Positions 1-13,700 of a stretch of 64,000 bases of DNA are shown here, piece by piece. The stretch is from the NCBI GenBank assembly GCA_019155185.1, contig CM032808.1:4203255-4267254 (forward strand), read 5' to 3'. The position numbers were made by a program, and so were the translations under genes. The stretch comes from Beaufortia kweichowensis (taxonomy: Eukaryota > Chordata > Actinopteri > Cypriniformes > Gastromyzontidae). Each line of letters begins with the position of its first letter. Positions within the stretch are counted from its first letter, which is position 1. Under the pieces are notes generated by a model that was not told the origin of the DNA, ran no database searches, and saw only the letters and a program-made list of their open reading frames with translations.

Positions 1-1531
1 TATCCAAATCTATCAAGAATTTATAGAGTTTATTTTAAGAAGACTAAAGTTCTACATCATAAAGTTTAGCATCATAAAGATAAAATTTTTGAGGGCTGGG
101 AGCACAAAGTTTTAAATCTTATAAACTACTGTATACCTATCCTATAATGTAGATAGTAAACACTCAATAGGATTTTAGCTCAAAAATGTGCATGAACGTG
201 CAGTCAGGGGAGGCAGGTGAGATGGAGCATCACCTGTCATCATGAAAAGTAAAAAAACAAAAAAGAATAAATAAATGTCAACTGGTCTGTACTTGTTATG
301 ATGAGGCAGAAAGAGTCAGAGAGGCAGCAGCTCAACATGTAGTTTATTGAATAAAGTCAGAAAAGGGCCAGGAACAGAAAACCAGGACCAAACATCAAAC
401 ATTAGACAATGACTGACAAACAACACAAGAAAAACTAGGGCTATATATGCAAGGGATAACAAGCAGGGATAACAAGCAACAGGTGTAAACAATCAGCAAC
501 AATGAGTTATGACATGAAATTACCAGCAAAGGATTATGGGAAATGTAGTGAAATGATGAAACAAGCAGGAACCGTTGTATGTAATAAAATTGATTAAAGC
601 ATCCGAATTAGCTTGTAAGCTTAAAAAGCTTGTAAAACAACTAAACATTTCAGTTAAGGTCAAAACTGAAATCATTTTTTTTCTACACAGCTCTATACTT
701 TCATTTGTATTAAACTGAGTATAAATTGTGAGATTGCAACGCAAATTTAGAACATATTGAGTATAAATTGTACAGAGCAAATTTGTAGCATCTTTCTTAT
801 GCTACAAATGTTACATTCTTTCTCAGCCAAATATGTACTTTACCTATGTGTGTGTACAAAAAGCTGATGAGATATGAAACATAACCAGTAGTCAATGTGC
901 ATGCTATTAATTGTATAGTGAATAAGCTATTATTTTGGGCTCATATATTTGTAAATCTGACTCTAAAATAGTCAGTGCCTTACCATGGACCTCATCGCAT
1001 GTCACTGAATTGAAGTCATTATCTAAATCACAGCCTATATGCCATGCTAGTTGAGTATCACGTTATTTTACAGTGTCCTTGTTTTACATTACATATAGTA
1101 ATACTTTTATACATAATTACAGGAAACCAAACCTAATCTAAACCCTAATCTTATAGTAAGTACATGTTGTTAATTAATTTTACTCAGTATTTGTTTGTGT
1201 AATTACAATGTGAATAAGTTCACGTTAAAAAAAATTATCTGTTCATGGTATTTTTTACCATTTATCATTTTTTTCAGTTGTTTAAGTTTTAGGCAACAAC
1301 AGAAACCACTTAACATGGCAACAGAAGCATAACATAACAGAGTCTCAAGACAAGTACAATTATTCCTTAAAATCTATCTATATCTTAAAAACACATCATT
1401 CATACTTCGAGACACTGAAAACAGCAAGATGTGAACCAGCAGCCAAATATGTTGTCAGATGCTTTGAATTGTAGTTCAGTATTAAACTTGTGGTCTGATA
1501 TGGAAATCTTGTTCCTTCATTTGCGCCACAG
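1..1531. other. Upstream retsat intron sequence, no exon seen
   Basis: AT-rich sequence with no RetSat-like exon. An LTR-like repeat lies at about 294-565 (separate entry). The rest holds nothing I can name. Confidence 0.5.
294..565 (-). mobile_element. LTR-like or MITE-like interspersed repeat, probably minus oriented
   Basis: Read on the minus strand it has the layout of the small solo LTRs elsewhere in the window: a stretch with CCCATAATCC, an ACACCTGTTGCTTGTTATCC-like block, a TATATA box (about 432-437 on +) and a terminal CATAACA. The + strand start TGTTATG is at 294. The other boundary (about 563) was not confirmed by a target duplication, so the extent is approximate. Confidence 0.4.
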
Positions 1532-1727
1532 ATTGCAGCTGGGGGGGCTCCATTATTGGCTATACTAAAGCTGATTCCTAGTTGGTTGGCCCTGTTCCTG
1601 CTCAAGACTGGCATCGCTGACCTCTGCTCATCCATCTTTCATCTCTCAAGCACTAGTGCCACAGAGATGAACTGCAGTCTGACAAGCAACAAGGATTTGC
1701 ATGTGATCTTTAGCTATTTATTTTATG
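1532..1727 (+). CDS. retsat: retsat exon (first in window)
   Basis: Acceptor GCGCCACAG ends at 1531 and donor GTGAAA begins at 1728. The exon encodes a segment with AILKLIPSWLALFLL and ends in SYLFYG, matching the stretch before the YG junction of vertebrate RetSat. It is 196 nt, starting in phase 0 and ending in phase 1. The FAD-domain exons that should precede it are not in the 1531 bases to its left. The acceptor could be a few bases downstream (GATTGCAG). Confidence 0.8.
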
Positions 1728-4700
1728 GTGAAATCTGTTCATATGTTTATAGTTTATGCCACCAGTTATTTTTGGCTTCTTGACATTTTATGGAAAGTTA
1801 TGTGTAAAGATACCTCTTTGATATCTGTTTCAGGTGTTCCTCCCAAAGATTCTAGTTGTGTGATCAATGCTCTGCTGCTACATCACTACAAGCGTGGTGC
1901 ATACTACCCTAAAGGGGGTGCCAGTGAGATCCCATTCCACATCACTAAGGTCATACAGAAATATGGGGGAAATGTGCTGGTCCGTGCCCCTGTCACTCGT
2001 ATTTTGGTTGATGCAAAGGGAGCTGCATATGGTGAGTACAACAGTCAAAAGGAGCTATAAAGCTATAGCCAAATGTCTACTGTAATAATGTATTTTAATT
2101 TAAAGTGAGTGATGGTATAAAAAGGCTTGTCCAAAAGTAAAAACTAAATACATTTATAGTTTCAAGAAAAGGAATGTGAACCCCTTAAAATGAGTTTCTG
2201 CAGTAATGCGCCATAAAATTCTTGTGTCTTTATTTAACACATTCATTAAACATTCACAGTGGTTTCACAGTGGAGGAAAAGGTAAGTGAAACTTTAGAGT
2301 CAATAACAGCAATGACTTCAAGCAAGCGCTTTTGGTAGGCCTGGATCAGACATGTACAACATTCAGAAGAATTTTTTGGCCATTCTTTTGGCCATTCTGC
2401 CTCAGCTGAGAAACATTTGTAGTTTGTCTGGTGTAAATGACTCTCTTGAGTTTATTCGACAGCGATCTCTGGGCCAGTCCAAAACACATTTTTCCAGTAG
2501 CATTATGGTTTACGTTGGTGCTCTTTGGAAAACTTTAGGTGCGCAGCAATGTTTTTTCAGGAGAGCAGTGTCTTTCTCTTTGATGTTCTGCCATGGGCTG
2601 CCTGTTTAAAGACTCATGAACAGAGAAATTTGGCAGTTGCAGAGATGTCTTCAAGCACTTCTAAGAAGAGTAGCCACAGTACTAAACTATCTCCATTACA
2701 ATTACTGTCGAGTGATATCCATCACTTGAACACTTTTAGATTGCTTTGTATATCTTTCAGGTCTTATGGAGATCAACTACCTTTGATCGTATGTCTTTAG
2801 AAAGTGTCTTTTTTGAGACATGGTTCAAAAGTTGATACATCGTACAAACATCAATCTTAAAATTAGTGTCTTTTATCAAAGTTGATCAAAGTAGAAACCA
2901 TATCTTTAAAGGGGTCATGTGATTGTTCTAAAAAGAACATTATTTGGTTTATTTGGTTTAATGCAATGTGTTTACATGGTTTTGGGGTTTAAAAAGTCAT
3001 TATATTAAACATACCGGAGATTATTGTTGCTCCTGTATGCCCTGCCTTTCTAAAACGCATAGATTTTTACAAAGCTCATTGTTCTATGCCACACCCACAT
3101 CGGTTTCATTCAGGCGCAACCTCCGCTCTCTTTCCCCCAACACACTTTTTGCTGAGGTATCATCCTCTCTCCCTTCCAACTTCGCTTCCCTGGATACCAA
3201 TACAGCCACGGACACCCTATGCTCAACACTAACATCCTGTCTAGATAACCTCTGCCCTCTATCCTCCAGACAAGCTCGTGCCTCCCCTCCCTGCCCTTGG
3301 CTTTCGGACGTCCTTAGGGATCATCGGACCAAACTCAGGGCTGCGGAAAGGAAATGGCGGAAGACTAAACACCCACCCGACCTCTGTGAGTACCAGTCAC
3401 TACTTTCATCCTTCTCCGCTGCTGTCCACACAGCAAAGACATCTTATTACATCACAAAGATCACTCACACATCAGATTCTAAAACACTTTTAAAACCTTT
3501 AACACCCTCCCTCTCCACCTATCCCCCACCTGCCTCGTCAGTATCAGCTGATGATTTTGCTAACTTTTTCATAAACAAAACATCCCTGATCAGCAGCCAG
3601 TTCTCAACTCCTGCAACCCCACCACACACACAGGCTTCACCTAGCTCCACTTTTTCCTCTTTTGCCACCTTAAACGATGCGGAAGTTGCCAAACTTCTCT
3701 CCTGCAACCCCACCACCTGCCCACTCGACCCAATCCCCTCCCATCTGCTCCAATCCATCTCCAGTGCAGTCACTCCATCACTCACACACATAATCAACTC
3801 CTCACTCCTCTCTGGCACCTTTCCCACCACCTTTAAGCAGGCCCGGGTCACCCCGCTGCTTAAAACCCACTCTCAACCCTTCCCTCACCGGAGCAGCTAC
3901 AGACCTGTCTCTCTCCTCCCGTTCATCTCTAAGACACTGGAGCGAGCTGTTTTAATCAGATCTCATCCTACCTCTCCCAGAACGACCTACTGGACAAACG
4001 ACAGTCCGGTTTCAAGAGCAACCACTCCACAGAGACTGCACTTCTGTCAGTCACTGAGACGCTGCGAATGGCAAAGGCCGAGTCCAAATCATCTGTTCTC
4101 ATCCTGCTGGATCTTTCTGCCGCTTTTGACACAGTCAACCACCAGATCCTACTGACATCCCTCTCATCGCTAGGGATCACAGGTACCCCACTTCAATGGT
4201 TTAAATCCTACCTCTCAGACAGGTCCTTCAGGGTGTCATGGAATGGGGAGCTATCTAAAGCCCATCCCTTGGCCACTGGCGTTCCTCAGGGATCTGTTCT
4301 TGCACCACTCCTCTTCTCCATCTACACAACATCCCTGGGTCCCATCATTCAATCACATGGCTTTGACTACCACTGCTATGCTGATGACACCCAGATTTTC
4401 TTCTCCTTCCAGCCAGATGACCCCACAATAGCGTCTCGCATTTCAGCCTGCCTGAATGACATCTCATCTTGGATGACTAAACACCACCTTCAGCTAAACC
4501 TTGCCAAAACTGAACTCCTGGTACTTCCGGCCACACCAGCATTGCAACACAACCTCACAATTCAAATTGGCGACACAACCATTACACCATCTAAATCAGT
4601 TAGAAACCTGGGTGTAATCTTCAACGACCAGCTGTCCTTTACCGAACACATCTCAAGGATATCACGGTCTTGTAGATATGCACTCTACAACATCAGGAAG

Positions 4701-7700
4701 ATCAGGCCATATCTCACAGAGCACGCTGCCCAACTGCTTGTCCAAGCCATGGTAATCCCCAGACTGGACTATTGCAACGCTCTTCTGGCTGGTCTTCCTG
4801 CACGATCAATCAAACCACTGCAGATGATACAGAACGCTGCAGCAAGGCTTGTCTTCCAGGAACCCAAAGAGCACATGTCACGCCACTCCTCATCTCTCTC
4901 CATTGGTTACCGGTGGTGGCCCGCATTAAATTCAAATCATTAATGCTGGCCTTTAAAACCATCACAAACTCCGCACCCTCATACTTCAACTCGCTTCTAC
5001 ATACATACAACCCATCCAGAACCCTACGCTCAACCAATGAACATCGACTTGTGGTACCATCACAGAAAGGCGGTAAATCTCTCTCTCGCTCTTTCTCCTT
5101 CTATGTTCCCGGCTTGTGGAATAGTCTCCCTAACGCAATCCGGTCTGCCACATCCCTCACCTCCTTTAAAAAACTACTAAAAACACACCTTTTCCACGAA
5201 CACCTAACAGCATAAAAAAACAAAAAACAAAAAAAAAACCTTTTCCTTCCTCTACAGGTATTTATCTAGCACTGCACAACATTGTAAACTTACTAAAGCA
5301 CTTCTTTGTACTATTGCTGCCGCTTTTGATGTATCGCTTCATTGTCTCCTAATATTTGTAAGTCGCTTTGGATAAAAGCGTCAGCTAAATGCCTAAATGT
5401 AATGTAAATGTAATGTAAATGTTCTAAAAAGCATGGTGTGCTCTGATTGGCCAGCAATCTAGTGAACTGTGATTGGCCCGAATATACACACATCTCTGGG
5501 CATAAGTGAAGAATGGGGCCCTGCGCCTGAGATAGAAGATCCTTCCTGACCAGCAGTTCATAAGGGGTGTCATCTAGAAGTGATGTCAGGTCCGAGAAAC
5601 ATACTCGGGCCACAGTTATAATACTGTACTTTACTCTATGCAAATAAGTTCACCACAGAGGCGTAGGGTTGAGTGAGCTCCCTCTGACATCAAAGTCAAA
5701 GTCATGCACCAATCACAGCCCTGGAAAGGACAAGCCCCAAAATGCAATCTCCTCCTTATCTGAAAGGGTAATGAAAGTACCCTTTCAACAGGAATTCTTA
5801 GTTCTGAGTTTGCAGCCGGGACACTGGACAGAACACCAGTTCTGGGTCTCTTTTCCAGAAAGGCCACAACAGCAATACCCATCATTCTGAGAGCAACCAT
5901 GAGCAACCATGTTCTGAGCTTACTGTCCGGAAAGGCAATAACAATAACGTCTGCAACAAGGTTAAGCTCAGGAGAGCAACCTTCACTTTAAGGTACCTTT
6001 ATCTGCGTGTTCCAGATCGTCAAAGACCTTCTGCATCAGTTTTTTAGGGCCTCATCTGCGTGTTCCAGATCACTGGGACCCTCTTGGTCCTCCAAGAGAT
6101 TTGCATCTCACTGGGTTTTGTGTTGAAGGCTGTTGAACGGATTCAGACTCCTTCCCCACTTCAGCAAGGCCCAGCCTCACCAGTGGAGGATGTCGCCACC
6201 ATCTGACTGCTCGGGTAAATACCACTAACCAAACCTCTTTTCAGAGACATTAGCATTAGTGTATTCATTCAGTTTATTTCAGTTTATGTCTATCTTATTT
6301 ACCTTTGATATCACATAACTGATTATCAAATAGTTAACATAATAATAATTATGTTAATAATTCTACAGTTAATTGTTTAATTACAAATCAGGTCTTTACC
6401 TTATTAGAACCCAGATAATATTCTGCCATACATCTCAGAAACCTGTATTTTTCCACTCTTTCCACTATATTTTCATTTTAGGATCATTTAGTAGTGTTGT
6501 TAGTTAGTCTTGTATGTCTTTTGTTAATAAATCCTCTTTTATTACAATTGTGTCTTCCTTGTATTGATAATACAGTAAAAGGCTCACAAAATCCTTCAGA
6601 TGAATCAGGTGATTTACATTAATTACCACTTTACATCATTTTACTTATCATATGATTTATGATTTATGTTGGATTATTCCAACAAATGGGAAGGTGTAAT
6701 TCCTTAGCTGGTGCCCCGAGGTAAATCTGACACACACACGCACACTTGAAATGATGTGAGATCAAATCTCACAAACACCTCTAGTGTCCTATGTGAGGCG
6801 TAATATTAATTGGAGCCCTGTGTAAAAATCACTACATACTTGATGCCCCGTGTGAGGTGTACCATTAGTTGGTGCCCTGTGTTAAGATTATTACAGGGGA
6901 AAGAATACTTTTCTTTGCATTCAGTCTCAACCCAGATCTTGTATATGGGTGAGAACAACATTTTAATGTTGAATCGACCAGGCTAGGATGCCCCATAGAT
7001 GTAGAGGTTACAGAGAAGCATTTACACACTTCATAAGTGTGTGGGGTGACAGGGGGACAGACTAAGGGGAAGAAGCCTCTCCAGACTGGTTTCTGGTGTT
7101 ATGTACAGGGTTCTCTGTGGCCTGGCTGGTGATGCTGCCTTTTAGCCGAAATTATGGCCCTGAGGTCCATCTTCGCCTTTGAAGGCTGCAGCTGAGAGTG
7201 CCGCCCAGAGCCCCATCACGCTGGGGAGGAGCACATTAGCTGACAATCTCCTCCTGCCGAGAGGGGTTCGAGAAGCTGAAGGCGTGGGAGGGCTTGCTTC
7301 TTAACCTCCCAGAACCTCTCAATGACTGTGTTTACTGGATCACTGAAGAGGCCCTTGGGAGAGAGTGGGTCATCCAACAGCAAGGCCTTATCTGCCGCCT
7401 TGAGCACAGCTTTTGCGGAATCCTTGATGGCCCTGAGTGAGACATCTGTGGCCCGGCGCAGTTTCTTAGCCCTGTGGATTACTGCAATACAGGCCCTTGT
7501 GCGTGTCTTACAGCATGAGCATAACTATTCTGTGCACTTTTGTGCAGGGTCTTCTCTTACCTGCTGCTTTTGCTCGCTCCAACACTTTAGTTTTGGCAGT
7601 CGAGAGGAGGGACTTGCTATTTTGTTTGTAATCTCAGATGTCATTGGTTACTTCTACTTTCCTATTAATCTCTTTAGTAAAATGATAACACTTCCTGAAA

Positions 7701-10700
7701 CACAACAAATTTAATGTTCAAGATAATGTTTATCTTGAGAATATTATGCGGTTTATATTATATTTATTTCTGCGGTGTACATTTGCAAAATTGACAAATG
7801 TTTAATTCATTCCTTCCAAACTTTTCAGAGATCTAAATCCTTTCACATGAATTAATTTGTTTTTTAATCTTCGAAATAGTTATTTTTTGTTATATCGATT
7901 GTGTTCCTTTATAAAATGTTGTTCTGGGTAAACAAGAGCTTTGAAATTACACATTATATAATTTAAATGACAGATTATTCCACAAGCATTTAAAACAGGG
8001 TTACCAGTTAGTTTCAAGGAAAAACATTGAGAAAACATACTTTCTTGTCATTTCTTACCTGCGAAAGGTTCAGCCAGAAGTGCTTTTTAACTATAGCCTT
8101 TGCCACCAGGGATGCTGAAAACGTACATGTTCTGGAGGAAATTCCTCAGGGAAGAAGGCATGGGGGCGGAGTGTGGCATGGGACTGTTCTACCTTCACAT
8201 ACTTCTAAACACTTCTTAATAACTTGCAACATGCATCTCACCTCTAACAACATGACCACATCCACATCTGTTTCGTCAGACGCAACCTCCGCAACCCCAT
8301 CACACTCTCTGCAACCTGTCTGAATGACATCTCAGCTTGGATGACAGAACACCACCTCCAGATAAACCTAGCCAAGACTGAACTCCTGGTACTTCCGACA
8401 TCACCTGCAAAGCAACACAATCTCACAATTAAAATTGGCAACACAACTATTACAACATCCAAATCAGTAAGAAACCTAGGTGTAATCTTCGATGACCAGC
8501 TGTCCCTTACCCAACACATCGCAAGGATATCACGATCATGTAGATTTGCACTTCAGAAAAACAACATTTTTCTGATGTTGTGATTTTTCACAACATCAGA
8601 AAAATCAGGCCATATCTCACAGAGCATGCTGCCCAACTTCTAGTCCAAGCTCTGGTAATTTCTAGATTGGACCATTGCAATGCTCTTTTGGCTGGAATCC
8701 AAAAGTCACACCTCTTTTCATCACTCTCCATTGGCTACCGGTTGCTGCCCGCATTAAATTCAAATCTTTAATGCTGCCATTTAAAACCATCACTGTCACA
8801 ATCTTGGTAGGGTCTGCCTGGGTCCTGTGCTCCTTGTGTTGTGTTTTGTTGTCTTTGAGCACATGGCCTTTGTTTTGACAACCTGCCATGTGCTCTGCTG
8901 TCAGTGTGTTGTTTTTCTAGTCTTGATAGTTTCCACTTACTGCTCTTTCCCAGCTAGCGTTGCTAGAATTCTCAGGCAGTCTAGTGTATTTCCTTCCCCT
9001 GTCCTGTTGGCCTGCCGTCCCCATCTATGGTCATTTCCACTTTTTGTTGTTTTTTGCCCTGCCCAAGGACTTCTCCCTGCCTGCGGCCGCTGAGGATTTC
9101 TGCAGCCTGCCTACCTCTCCCCTTCTAGAGGCTGCACCAGTGATTGCTTTTAATCCTATTACGCTGCCCTGCTTCTCTATCATCTCAGCTGAGATTGGCT
9201 GGACCCAAGCGCTGCCCGGACTGGCTGTGTGTGATCGCTGCAAGTCCATATTCTGCTGTTTGCTCTGCGAAGTGATTTTTCTGTTGTTTCTGTACCAGAA
9301 TAAATTTTGAGTTTTTCACCTGCAACTGGGTTCCAGTCTCGTCCCTGACAATCACAAACTCTGCACCCTCATAGATCCTCTTCTACACATTTACAACTCA
9401 TCCAGAACCCTGTGCTCAGTGAACGAACATTGACTGGTGGTAACTTCACAGAAAGGCAAGTCCCTCTATTGCTCTTTTTTCTTCTCTATTCCCTTCTCTG
9501 TTCTATGCTTGTGGAATAAATGCTGGGGGGACAGCGGTCCATTGTAAACAATGCTTAAGGCAGCCCGAGCGAGTATGGCTGTCATCTCAGCATCCACCTC
9601 ATCCTGAGCTCATCCACCTGCCCCTTTTAGAAAATAATAAGAGAATAAACCCAAGATCACAAAGTTCTCAAGGTCACGTTCTCACAATTATAACACGACT
9701 TACCCACAAAAACTGCCTTGGTGTGCTAAAGACCCAGACACTCAAGGCAGATTTTGCGCCTGTCAGACAGAAAGAGATACACACGTTTGAGCTAGAACTT
9801 CAACTTAAAGCTCTGGAATGCAGAGCGCACCATAGGCTTCCGAAGAACAAAAGGCTAATAAACACAGGGCAGTATATGGCATGCAAATTCAATTTGCCAA
9901 TATTTGTTGGCCTTTTAAAACTAAGATCGGATATGAACCCCACAACGTTAAGTGATTGACAAAAAGGAAAATTAGATTTGCCAGTTACTTTTTTGAGTGA
10001 GCCTGTAAACACTTACTAATACAAAGAGAAAAGGTACTGAACTTTGTTTTGAATTTGTTTGTCTGTGAGAATTTCTTATTGCTCAGAAACTACTATTTTA
10101 TAGCTAAGGAAACATAACATAGTTTCGAGTAATGCTTGATTTTAAAAATTCTCATATTATTTTGCTAAGATTTCTAAGGAGAAAAGAGACTTAGTAAGGC
10201 TGCACAGTAGTATGTAAAATAAATGTGAAGAACATAGTTGACAGCCCTAAGTTGATATACTTAAGTTATATAAAGATTAAATCCTATATGGTTGCAATGA
10301 TGTTAGTATGGTGTTTTGGGTGGTTTTGCTAGGATGCTGCCAAGCCTAGCCCAATGCTTTCTTCTTGCTATGTAGTTTCTAATTAATAAATGTGTTTTTG
10401 TACAGTATGCATTTATGTGTCTATCAGTGTTGTGGTTTCATTGACAGGAGTAACAGTCAGGAAAGGTGGTGAGGATGTAGAGGTGCGGGCTCCTGTTGTT
10501 ATCTCTAACTGTGGAATCCATAACACCTTTCAAAAGCTTTTACCCCCAGAGATACAAGCCAAGCCAGGTAAACATATTATGTGTGATTGAATGAAACACT
10601 ATCTATAAATTACTGTTGGTGCATTTTTAGCCCATCAGTGTTCTTATAAACACTATGATAATCTGTAAATTAAACATACAATAATATTTTGGGAGTTATA

Positions 10701-13700
10701 CGAATATATGTGAAATCTGTTTGTCTTAAAGGGGTCATATGATGGTTCTAAAAAGAACATTATTTTGTTTACTTGGTTTAATGCAACGTGTTTACATGGT
10801 TTTAGGTAATAAGTAATTATTTACACATACCGGAGATCATTGTTGCTTCTCTATGCCCTGCCTTTCTGAAACGCGTCAATTTTTAAAAAGCTCATCGTTC
10901 TGAAAAGCGTTGGTGTGCTCTGATTGGCCAGCGATCCAGCGCACTGTGATTGGCCCTAATACTGCGAGCGTGTGATGTGTTACGCCCCTTAAGATATTTG
11001 AAAAACACAGCATCTTTACAACATGGCGGCCTCAGTGGCAACAACACTACAGTGAGAATAAAGGTACGCCTTATTTCTTTGCCTATACATTTGGGCAGTT
11101 AGGAACTTTGCCCCCATATTTTTACATCGAAATGTGAGGGCGTGTTTAAATGAGCCGTTTTAGGAAGGTGTGGTTGAGCCCTAACATTTACAAAGAATAT
11201 CTCTTTGGGTTTAAGACTTTGTAACTCTGCAGATCTTATACATGCACAAACAGCTACATAACACACTAAAGGAAAAGGAAAACAAGAAATCGCATCATAT
11301 GACCTCTTTAATTCTGTTAATTAAATATTTAACAATTTTAGTGTCCTTAAGGTAATCCATCCACATAAATGTTTTATTCAGATTCAAAAGGTTAAGAGTT
11401 ATGTTTTGGACTTCAGAATTCAGCTTTACTAAACATCTGCGTAATAAAAGGTGAAGAGTTTCCATGTATCTAGCAAGCACCAAAAGGATGTGTCTGAACA
11501 CAAATTTGATTAAAATATGGGTAAACCATTAGTTGAGCCAGTGTTGCTAGATAAGGCTGAAGTGGAAATGCCACAGAGCCACACTTTTTATTAAGAAATC
11601 AACCTATAAATAGATACATATAGTTGTCTCTGCATATTAAGATGCAGAATAAAACATTTAACACTGAAAAACAAACTTCACCAACATATTTTATTCACAA
11701 ATATGAACTGATTTATAGCCTATTAATTACTAGATATAAATACAAAGACTAAATATATATATATATATATATTTTAAATTTTCTACTTTTCAGAGATTCA
11801 GAATCGTGTGGATATAAAGCCTGGGAAAGCATCATTCCTTCTGTTCTCAGGGTTTGATGCAACCTCAGAAGAACTAGGCATCACATCCTCCAATTTGTGG
11901 CTTTTCAAATCTAATGATATGGATGCCATGTTAGTAAAAAATACATTTTACACAGCAATTATCTCACTCTTTATCTTAAATACAGATCAGATTCATAAAG
12001 GATAATATAATAATATAGATGTCATAATGTTATATTAGCAAAATATTTGACAAGGTCAACATGGTGTACATTACCACCTCCGTTGCATATAATTACTTGT
12101 AAACCATGAATTCTGGACCAAAGTCACAGGGTCAGGGTCAAAAAATGTTTACATATTTTTATCTATAGGATGGAGGAATTTTTCAGTATGGGTAAAGATG
12201 AGGCACCAGAAAACATACCAATGATGGTGATGACTTTTCCCTCTGCCAAAGACCCCACTTCCCAGATCCGACACACAGGTACTCAACAGAAGTTTCAGCC
12301 AAGAAACTAGAGCATGCCAATGTCATGAATTAACTTACTGTTGACCTGACCAGTCAGTGTCATACATACATTATGCAGGTGATGGTCTAAATCAGTGGTG
12401 AGAATGCTGTTGATTCTTCTAAAGACAAAAACACTGCATGTATGAGTCTACTGTCTAAAGCTTCTTTTTTTTCAGGCAAGACATGTATGACTATCCTGAC
12501 TATGGTGAATTATGAATGGTTTGAAGAGTGGAAGGACACAACAGTGAGGAAAAGAGGGGATGATTATTTTAATTATAAAATGAGATTTGCCAATTACCTT
12601 TTTGACTGGGCCTGTAAACACTTTCCTAAACTCAGAAAAAAGGTACTGAACTTTGTTTTTAAATTGCCTGTCTGTGACAGTTTGCATTGCTCAGAGACTG
12701 CTCTTTATTAGTTCAAGAAATGTGATGGATTTTTGAGTAATGTTCCATTTAAGAATCTCATGTTTCTCCCAAAATTGCTAAAGAAATATGAGCCTGTTCT
12801 TGAAACTCAGGACATAGAATGTGAAATAAATGGTAAATAAATAAATTATGAATAATGTAAAATAAATAAACATACATCCATCATAAAATAATACAAACAA
12901 TTATAGTAGATTAATAAATGTCCTCTGTAGTAAAACAACAGGTGTATGAAAGCAATTCATATTTTAAACCTATTTACATTTATTGAAAAATGATGATTAA
13001 ATATCATGTCACACCTAGTCACAACATATTGATCAGCTATAGAAGGGAAGTTATATTGGGAATTGCATACAGATAAGTAAATGAAGAAATGTTTGCTTTG
13101 GGTAAACTTTTTTAATTAATCTCTTTGGAATGTTTTTTTACACGGCTATCTATGACACTTTATCTCATTTTCTGTTTTCTGTCTGTCTGTCTGTCTCATA
13201 ATCTCCCTTTTACTTAGCTTGTGTATCAGGAAGCAGCCACTCCTTTAACAAGTGTACACTATCTTGGCTCTACACGGGGGGCCATATACTCATCTGATCA
13301 CAACTTAGAACGCTTCTATGCAGATGCCATTGCTAAAAATCGGTGTGATACCCCTGTAAAAAACCTCTACATTTCAGGTATGGCACTCCTCCACAGCAAT
13401 AGGTTATATATGCAATAGGTTTGAAAGAGTCAGAGTCTTGTTTTTTCTAATCAATACTGCAATGTAATTGCAGTGCAGATCGACAGTCTTTCCATTCACA
13501 AGTATTTGTTTCCACTTTCTGTGTCAAACAAGGTCAGACATGCAGTAAATTGCAAGTGAACTACAACTACATACATTACACTTAACACAATGTGCTGTTC
13601 ACTTTTAAAGAAACTAGATCTGTGTGATTGCATCTGAAGTACATGTGTGAAATCAGTCCAGTGAGACTTCTGTGCCTCAGGAAGCACTCTGTTTGTCATT

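Larger units (their letters stand above)
8185..9521 (+). mobile_element. L2 LINE, internally deleted, split by a solo LTR
   Basis: The copy begins in the endonuclease end (HFLITCNMHLTSNN) and jumps at about 8318 straight to the C-terminal reverse-transcriptase region (CLNDISAWMTEHHLQINLAK, KTELLVLP, SVRNLGVIFDDQLSLTQHI), so most of the polymerase is deleted. The match continues to 8793, is interrupted by the LTR at 8794-9350, and resumes with the same frame of homology (ATCACAAACTCTGCACC) to about 9521. A perfect 18-bp palindrome at 8566-8605 is unique to this copy. Confidence 0.8.

Noticed and set aside
1725..2060. 111-codon ORF read as a single exon through the retsat intron at 1728-1833
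   Set aside because: The splice sites at 1727/1728 and 1833/1834 restore the RetSat SYLFYG-VPPKDSS junction; the extra N-terminal text is intron.
4810..5037. Minus-strand ORF across the L2 3' end
   Set aside because: Shadow of the L2 polymerase C-terminus, which recurs at the same place in other L2 copies.
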